Assembly: GCA_030834895.1 (NCBI GenBank)
Contig: JAUQXA010000060.1
Location: 1 to 64,000, forward strand
Reading direction: 5' to 3'
From: Anaerolineales bacterium
GTDB lineage: Bacteria; Chloroflexota; Anaerolineae; Anaerolineales; Villigracilaceae
DNA: 64,000 bases
The position numbers were made by a program, and so were the translations under genes. Below the pieces are notes generated by a model. It was given only the letters and a program-made list of their open reading frames with translations, made no database searches and was not told the origin of the DNA. Positions 60,094-64,000 of the stretch are shown here, piece by piece. Within the stretch, counting starts at the first letter, position 1. Each line of letters starts with the position of its first letter.

Positions 60094-60201
60094 ATGGAAA
60101 CCATTGTTCAATCCGTTATTTTCATATCCATAATCGTTGTCTTCGGCGTGGACGCAAGCCGCAAGCGCCGCGAATTTTTGAAGAAACGAAACCGCACCTG
60201 A
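60094..60201 (+). CDS. 35-residue single-TM peptide
   Basis: METIVQSVIFISIIVVFGVD followed by ASRKRREFLKKRNRT: one hydrophobic helix and a strongly basic tail, the make-up of a small regulatory membrane protein. GGAG lies 6 bp upstream of ATG 60094. The frame sits between Pho-box-like array 1 with a -10 at 60064 and a good terminator at 60242, so it forms its own small transcription unit. There is no homologue that I can name; an in-frame ATG at 60082 would add four residues. Confidence 0.5.
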   Translation: METIVQSVIFISIIVVFGVDASRKRREFLKKRNRT

Positions 60202-60241
60202 CTCATCGTCATCTCCTTTCTATCGCCTCCCCGGAGACACT

Positions 60242-60272
60242 ACTGCCCGCCTTGCCCAGCGGGCAGTTTTTA
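60242..60272 (+). terminator. Terminator ACTGCCCGC/GCGGGCAGT with U-tail
   Basis: A 9-bp GC-rich stem, 8-nt loop and TTTTTATT tail. It closes the small peptide unit. Preceded by GGAGACACT, as is the terminator at 61970-62002. Confidence 0.85.
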
Positions 60273-60337
60273 TTAAACAATTCCATACAATTCCTTAAAC
60301 CAATCTTCACAAGTCCTTAACAGCCGGGGGATAGACT
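60273..60337 (+). promoter_or_regulatory. Pho-box-like array 2: five 11-bp-period repeats plus -10
   Basis: Hexamers TTAAAC, CATACA, TTAAAC, TTCACA, TTAACA start at 60273, 60284, 60295, 60306 and 60317, exactly 11 bp apart. A TAGACT (-10-like) starts 8-9 bp after the last unit, as in array 1; TATATT at 60344 is an alternative. AAGGAG and ATG 60361 of the PHP gene follow. Probable activator-dependent promoter of the PHP-surE unit. Confidence 0.62.
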
Positions 60338-60360
60338 TCTACCTATATTAAGGAGAAAAC

Positions 60361-61071
60361 ATGGGACTTGCAGATTTACATTTACACACGATTTACAGCT
60401 ACGACGGCACCGCCTCGCTGGCAGCTGTTTTGAACCGCGCCAAACAGATCGGGCTGGATGTGATCGCCATTACCGACCACGACGAGATCAAGGGTGCGTT
60501 AAAAGCTCTGGAACTTGCGCCAAACTACGGCGTGGAAGTCATCCCCGGCAGCGAAATCACCACCGCCGACGGCGACCTGCTTGCCTTGTTCATCAAGGAA
60601 AAAGTGCAGGCGGGACTCTCGCTGGTTGAGACCGTTCTGCGGGTGCGAGAACTCGGCGGGGTTTGCATCGCTCCACACCCGATGGCAGGCGGCATGGGTA
60701 TGAAAAGCCTGAGCGGGCGCGTCATTTTGAAAGCGCTGTGCATCCCGCAGGTCGCGGATACGCTGATTGGCATCGAGACCTACAACGGCACAGCCATCGA
60801 CCGCATCAGCAACCACTACGCAAGCATCCTCGCGAGCCGGTTGCAAATTGCCAAAACAGGCAACAGCGACGCTCACACCATCGACACCATCGGCTTCGGA
60901 GTGACCGAGTTCGAAGGTCACTCTGCCACAGACCTGGTGTGCGCTTTGCGAAACAAAACCACCAAAGCTCGCAGACAAAAGGAATGGAGTCCGTTTCGCA
61001 TCCTCGGCAGTTGGGGAATCCGTTACCTGGAAAGCGCGTTTATCCGTATCACAGGACTGGCGTGGGCATAA
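60361..61071 (+). CDS. PHP-domain metal-dependent phosphoesterase
   Basis: 236 residues, with AAGGAG upstream. PHP motifs: 'ADLHLHTIYSYDGTAS', 'AITDHDEIKGAL', 'IPGSEITTADGDLLALF', 'CIAPHPMAGG' and 'KTGNSDAHTIDTIGFG', supplying the trinuclear metal ligands. The core resembles the 3',5'-nucleoside bisphosphate phosphatases and TrpH/YciV-like RNase AM family. The C-terminal ~35 residues are basic. Only 23 bp separate it from surE, another nucleotide phosphatase, so both may scavenge phosphate from nucleotides under the Pho-like promoter. Confidence 0.9.
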   Translation: MGLADLHLHTIYSYDGTASLAAVLNRAKQIGLDVIAITDHDEIKGALKALELAPNYGVEVIPGSEITTADGDLLALFIKEKVQAGLSLVETVLRVRELGGVCIAPHPMAGGMGMKSLSGRVILKALCIPQVADTLIGIETYNGTAIDRISNHYASILASRLQIAKTGNSDAHTIDTIGFGVTEFEGHSATDLVCALRNKTTKARRQKEWSPFRILGSWGIRYLESAFIRITGLAWA

Positions 61072-61094
61072 TTTTATTTAGAAAGATTTTAGGA

Positions 61095-61919
61095 ATGAAA
61101 AATATTTTAGTTACCAATGACGACGGCGTACTTGCACCGGGGCTTCTGGCTCTGGCGCAGGAAATGCGCCATCTCGGCAAAGTTACCATCCTCGCCCCTG
61201 ACCGCAACTGGTCCGGCGGCGGACATGTCAAAACACTCGACCGCGCCTTGCGGGTCCGCGAATTTCATCTCGAAGACGGCTCGCAAGCCTTTGGCAGCGA
61301 TGGCGCTCCATCCGATTGTGTGGCTCTTGCCACACTTGGATATTTCAAGGAAAAATTCGACCTTGTGGTCTCAGGCATCAACGTCGGTGCGAACCTCGGG
61401 CATGACGTGACCTATTCGGGAACCGTCACCGCCGCGATGGAAGCCGTGATTGCGGGCGTACCCGGTGTGGCGGTTTCGCTCGAAGTACCCGAAGGATTCG
61501 TCGGGACGGTTGATTTCCAGCCTGCGGCATACGCTGCCCGCATCGCCGTCCAAAATGTGATCGCCAACGGATTGCCCGCTGAGACCTTGCTCAACGTCAA
61601 TGTGCCGTTCCTCAAGGCGGAGGAAATTCGCGGTTTCCGCATCACCCGCCAGGGATTACGCGTGTACCACAGCCGTCTCGATGAGCGTGTCGACCCGCGC
61701 GGACGTCCCTACTATTGGATTGGCGGCGACGCCCCAACCGGCGTCCCGGAATCAGGCTCGGATGTCGGCGCGCTGGCGGATGGATATGTTTCCGTCACCC
61801 CGATTCAACTCGACCTGACCGCCTACCGCGCCATCTCCGATTTGAACACCTGGAACTGGCAATCCCAACCTTTTGAATTATCGTTGCTTGCTCCTTCCGT
61901 TGTCGCGGCGGAAAAGTAA
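61095..61919 (+). CDS. surE: 5'/3'-nucleotidase SurE
   Basis: 274 residues; ATG 61095 with TTTTAGGA upstream. Signature: 'MKNILVTNDDGVLAPG', 'ILAPDRNWSGGGHVKT', 'VSGINVGANLGHDVTYSGTVTAAMEAVIAGVPGVAVSL', and the downstream 'LNVNVPFLKAEEIRGFRITRQG'. Active-site Asp-Asp and the Ser/Asn residues are all in place. Metal-dependent nucleoside monophosphatase with possible exopolyphosphatase activity in some members. Slightly longer than the usual ~250 residues. Confidence 0.95.
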   Translation: MKNILVTNDDGVLAPGLLALAQEMRHLGKVTILAPDRNWSGGGHVKTLDRALRVREFHLEDGSQAFGSDGAPSDCVALATLGYFKEKFDLVVSGINVGANLGHDVTYSGTVTAAMEAVIAGVPGVAVSLEVPEGFVGTVDFQPAAYAARIAVQNVIANGLPAETLLNVNVPFLKAEEIRGFRITRQGLRVYHSRLDERVDPRGRPYYWIGGDAPTGVPESGSDVGALADGYVSVTPIQLDLTAYRAISDLNTWNWQSQPFELSLLAPSVVAAEK

Positions 61920-61969
61920 GCGGCGTGAATCCTTCTCCTCTCTTCCGCAGCGACCTGCCGCGTGGAGAC

Positions 61970-62002
61970 ACTGCTCGCCCAACACGGCGGGCAGTTTGTT
62001 TT
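61970..62002 (+). terminator. Terminator after surE
   Basis: ACTGCTCGCC (61970-61979) pairs with GGCGGGCAGT (61986-61995; one G-U), followed by TTGTTTT. GGAGACACT precedes it as in 60242-60272, so the two terminators share ancestry. Confidence 0.8.
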
Positions 62003-62044
62003 AAATGCTATACTTGCCGTCATCTCAAATCCAAAGGACACCAC

Positions 62045-62809
62045 ATGCCTCATGGACTCGAACTTCTCCTTGCCGGGCTTGCCGCGCTGGCGGCTGGCGC
62101 GGTCAACGCCCTCGCTGGCGGCGGGACGCTGATCACCTTCCCCGCGCTGACTTTTCTCGGTGTGCCAGCCGTCGCCGCGAATGTGACCAACACCGTCGCG
62201 CTTTGCCCCGGTTACTTCGGCGGGACCTTCGCCCAGAGGAACGACCTGCGCGGACAATCCCATCGGTTGTGGACGGTGATTCCAGCAGGCATCGTCGGCG
62301 GGCTCATCGGCGGATTCCTCTTGCTACAAACTGGGGAGAAACTTTTTAGGGATCTCGTCCCCTATCTGATTCTGCTTGCTTCGGGCTTGCTCGCCATACA
62401 GGACACCGTCCGCGCTTGGCTGACGAAGCGGCTGAGCGAACATCACAAGGGAAATCTCGAACGCTGGACATGGCTCGTGACCGGGCTTGGCTCAGTCTAC
62501 GGCGGATACTTCGGCGCGGGTCTGGGCGTGATCCTGATGGCGGCGCTGGGACTCACCATCGAGGATACACTGACGCGGCTGAACGCGCTCAAGCAAGCCA
62601 TCTCACTGGCGACGAACGTCACCGCTGCGATCTTCTTTTTGTTTTCTGGACAGGTGGTCTGGTCTGTGGCGCTCGTGATGGCGGTCGGCGCGCTCATCGG
62701 CGGGACGCTGGGCGGAAAACTCGCGGGAAGAATCAAACCATCCACCCTGCGGTGGACGGTGGTGACGATTGGCGTGATCGTTGCGGTGATTTATCTTGTG
62801 AGAGGATGA
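62045..62809 (+). CDS. TauE/SafE-family anion permease
   Basis: 254 residues from ATG 62045 with AAGGA upstream; a 40-codon extension to 61925 crosses the terminator and is rejected. About eight TM helices in two similar halves: 'LLLAGLAALAAGAVNALAGGGTLITFPALTFLGVPAVAANVTNTVAL' (the first-half signature, with GGGTL and VTN) and 'TWLVTGLGSVYGGYFGAGLGVILMAALG' (second half). Members move sulfonates, sulfite, taurine or other small anions. Just upstream of larB-larE, so a link to sulfur supply for the nickel-pincer cofactor is possible but unproven. Confidence 0.9.
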   Translation: MPHGLELLLAGLAALAAGAVNALAGGGTLITFPALTFLGVPAVAANVTNTVALCPGYFGGTFAQRNDLRGQSHRLWTVIPAGIVGGLIGGFLLLQTGEKLFRDLVPYLILLASGLLAIQDTVRAWLTKRLSEHHKGNLERWTWLVTGLGSVYGGYFGAGLGVILMAALGLTIEDTLTRLNALKQAISLATNVTAAIFFLFSGQVVWSVALVMAVGALIGGTLGGKLAGRIKPSTLRWTVVTIGVIVAVIYLVRG

Positions 62810-62841
62810 GAACCAGCACTTTTTCCATATGCATAAAAACC

Positions 62842-63597
62842 ATGCAAACAGATAAACTAAAACTTTTATTGGAACAAGTCCAGTCCGGACAAGTGGATGT
62901 GAATACTGCATTGAGTGAGTTACGCCATCTTCCATACGAGAATCTCGACGGGTTTGCCACGTTGGACCACCATCGCTCTCTGCGGAATGGCTTCCCTGAA
63001 GTCGTCTTCGGTCAGGGAAAGCAGCCTGCCCAGATCATCTCCATTGTGCGGCGTCTCTCTGAACGCAACGATAAGGTGTTGGTGACCCGCGTCGATAAAA
63101 CCATGGCTGATGAAATCCAGGCCGAATTACCCGAACTGACCTATCACCCCCTTCCGCGATTGCTCGTGCTTAATCGCTCCGCCCCAGCAGAGAAACGCCC
63201 CGGCGTGCTGGTGGTGACGGCTGGAACAGCCGACATGCCGGTGGCTGAAGAAGCCGCCATCACCTCCGAATTGATGGGCAATGCCGTCGAGCGCATGTTC
63301 GACGTGGGCGTGGCAGGCATTCACAGGCTGCTCAACCAGACCGAAAGGCTCTGGCAGGCAAATGTGGTTGTGGTAGTTGCCGGTATGGATGGCGCCCTGC
63401 CAAGTGTGGTGGGTGGATTGGTTTCCGCTCCGGTTATCGCCGTGCCAACCAGTGTCGGCTACGGCGCGAGTTTCAACGGACTCTCCGCCCTACTGACCAT
63501 GCTCAACTCCTGTGCCACCGGCGTGGCAGTAGTCAACATCGACAATGGCTTCGGCGCGGGTTACCTTGCCAGTATCATCAATCAGATGAAAGGGTGA
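62842..63597 (+). CDS. larB: Pyridinium-3,5-biscarboxylic acid mononucleotide synthase
   Basis: 251 residues from ATG 62842. An ATG at 62806, overlapping the TauE stop (ATGA), would add 12 residues. The N-terminal ~60 ('LLEQVQSGQVDVNTALSELRHLPYENLDGFATLDHHRSLRNGFPEVVFGQGK') is LarB-specific. The C-terminal part is AIR-carboxylase/PurE-like: 'GVLVVTAGTADMPVAEEAAITSELMG', 'VVVAGMDGALPSVVGGLVSAPVIAVPTSVGYGASFNGLSALLTMLNSCATGVAVVNIDNGFGAG'. First step of nickel-pincer nucleotide synthesis: carboxylation and hydrolysis of NaAD. larE follows 2 bp later. Confidence 0.94.
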   Translation: MQTDKLKLLLEQVQSGQVDVNTALSELRHLPYENLDGFATLDHHRSLRNGFPEVVFGQGKQPAQIISIVRRLSERNDKVLVTRVDKTMADEIQAELPELTYHPLPRLLVLNRSAPAEKRPGVLVVTAGTADMPVAEEAAITSELMGNAVERMFDVGVAGIHRLLNQTERLWQANVVVVVAGMDGALPSVVGGLVSAPVIAVPTSVGYGASFNGLSALLTMLNSCATGVAVVNIDNGFGAGYLASIINQMKG

Positions 63598-63599
63598 GC

Positions 63600-64000
63600 A
63601 TGGATATTGCAAATTTGGAAAACGCCATGTCCCCTCAACTCAAATCCCGTTGGGAATCTCTGCTGGACTATTTCCGCAAACTGGATTCAGTTGTGGTGGC
63701 TTTTTCTGGCGGTGTGGACAGCGGCTTGTTGTGCGCGGCGGCATATCGCGCCCTTGGCGAACGGATGCTGGCTGTGACCGTTAGCTCCCCCGTTGAGTCA
63801 CTGGGAGATGTTGAATCAGCCAGCAGATTGGCGGAACAGGTCGGGTTCCCGCTTCGCATCCTGGACTATGACGATCTTTCCAACCCCGAATTTGTTTCCA
63901 ATCCTCCCGACCGATGCTACGTCTGCAAGCTGGTTCGCTTCCAACGGCTAAGGCAGTTGGCAACCGAAGCGGGCTTCGCCGTTCTTGTCGAAGGCTCCAA
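63600..64000 (+). CDS. larE: LarE-type sulfur insertase (start of gene, cut by window end)
   Basis: 133 codons visible from ATG 63600, running off the right edge. PP-loop 'VVAFSGGVDSGLLCAAAYR' (SGGVDS), 'AVTVSSPVESLGDVESASRLAEQVG', 'LDYDDLSNPEFVSNPPDRCYVCKLVRF' (Cys pair CYVCK), matching the start of LarE. It adenylates the LarB product and inserts sulfur, using its own cysteine in many species. 2 bp after larB, so co-translated. The rest of the gene and any larC lie outside the window. Confidence 0.93.
   Translation, partial: MDIANLENAMSPQLKSRWESLLDYFRKLDSVVVAFSGGVDSGLLCAAAYRALGERMLAVTVSSPVESLGDVESASRLAEQVGFPLRILDYDDLSNPEFVSNPPDRCYVCKLVRFQRLRQLATEAGFAVLVEGS

Noticed and set aside
62416..62841. 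142-codon N-terminal extension of larB
   Set aside because: It runs through the TauE-type gene in another frame; LarB homology begins at MQTDKLKLLLEQ.
1..64000. tRNA, rRNA, prophage or integrase genes
   Set aside because: No cloverleaf-like T-loop sequences, rRNA segments, integrase or phage structural motifs were seen on either strand by eye; a covariance-model scan would settle tRNAs and small RNAs.

Overview
The window looks like chromosomal DNA from an uncultured Anaerolineae-type Chloroflexota bacterium (inference). Supporting traits are a very large DUF2298 ('Chlor_Arch_YYY') membrane protein with its YYYY motif, secreted proteins with long Thr-Pro stalks and 'TPTPT' linkers, an oversized SecA, a parallel beta-helix surface protein, and dense short palindromic and heptamer repeats of the kind seen in that group. 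No rRNA, tRNA, CRISPR array, insertion sequence or phage gene was seen. Most content is housekeeping, envelope or signalling.

Layout. 0.2-4.2 kb (+): a membrane-embedded subtilase, a PNPOx-like flavoprotein, a LysE-type exporter and a Nudix hydrolase. 4.2-11 kb (-): an HD-GYP receptor translationally coupled to a Thr-Pro stalk protein, an ABC-2 exporter pair, and an ECF sigma/anti-sigma pair. 11-17.3 kb: two alpha/beta hydrolases, a nuclease-fold protein and a secreted beta-helix protein. 17.3-20.5 kb (-): cyclase-family hydrolase, MOSC protein, purB and a stand-alone IMP cyclohydrolase domain of PurH. 20.6-34 kb (-): an envelope glycan/glycolipid block (GT39-DUF2298 fusion, GT39, methyltransferase, GT4, Tat-exported sulfatase-fold enzyme, CDP-paratose-2-epimerase-like SDR, LPG-synthase-TM flippase). 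34-48 kb: GxxExxY protein, lepA, SPFH protein, TetR with a divergent membrane gene, acnA, add and an unusually long secA. 48-54.6 kb: a receptor kinase with a pseudokinase and a PstS-like outer domain, decayed gene fragments, and an operon of polysaccharide deacetylase, VF530 protein and PLP enzyme. 54.6-64 kb: a mini slipin/NfeD protein, a frameshifted membrane gene, Rnk, a polyphosphate operon (CHAD, sixA, ppk1), a small TM peptide, PHP phosphoesterase, surE, a TauE-type permease, larB and the start of larE.

The most interesting themes are: (1) phosphate biology, meaning the CHAD-sixA-ppk1 operon, two 11-bp-period direct-repeat arrays that look like Pho boxes, and a kinase-pseudokinase-PstS receptor about 9 kb away; (2) invasion of essential genes (acnA, secA, the DUF2298 gene) by in-frame 7-bp-period repeats and a palindromic element; (3) a vestige of an ABC-permease 3' end with its terminator, stranded next to another gene; (4) chimeric or trimmed membrane proteins (slipin-NfeD, subtilase with about ten TM helices, GT39-DUF2298).
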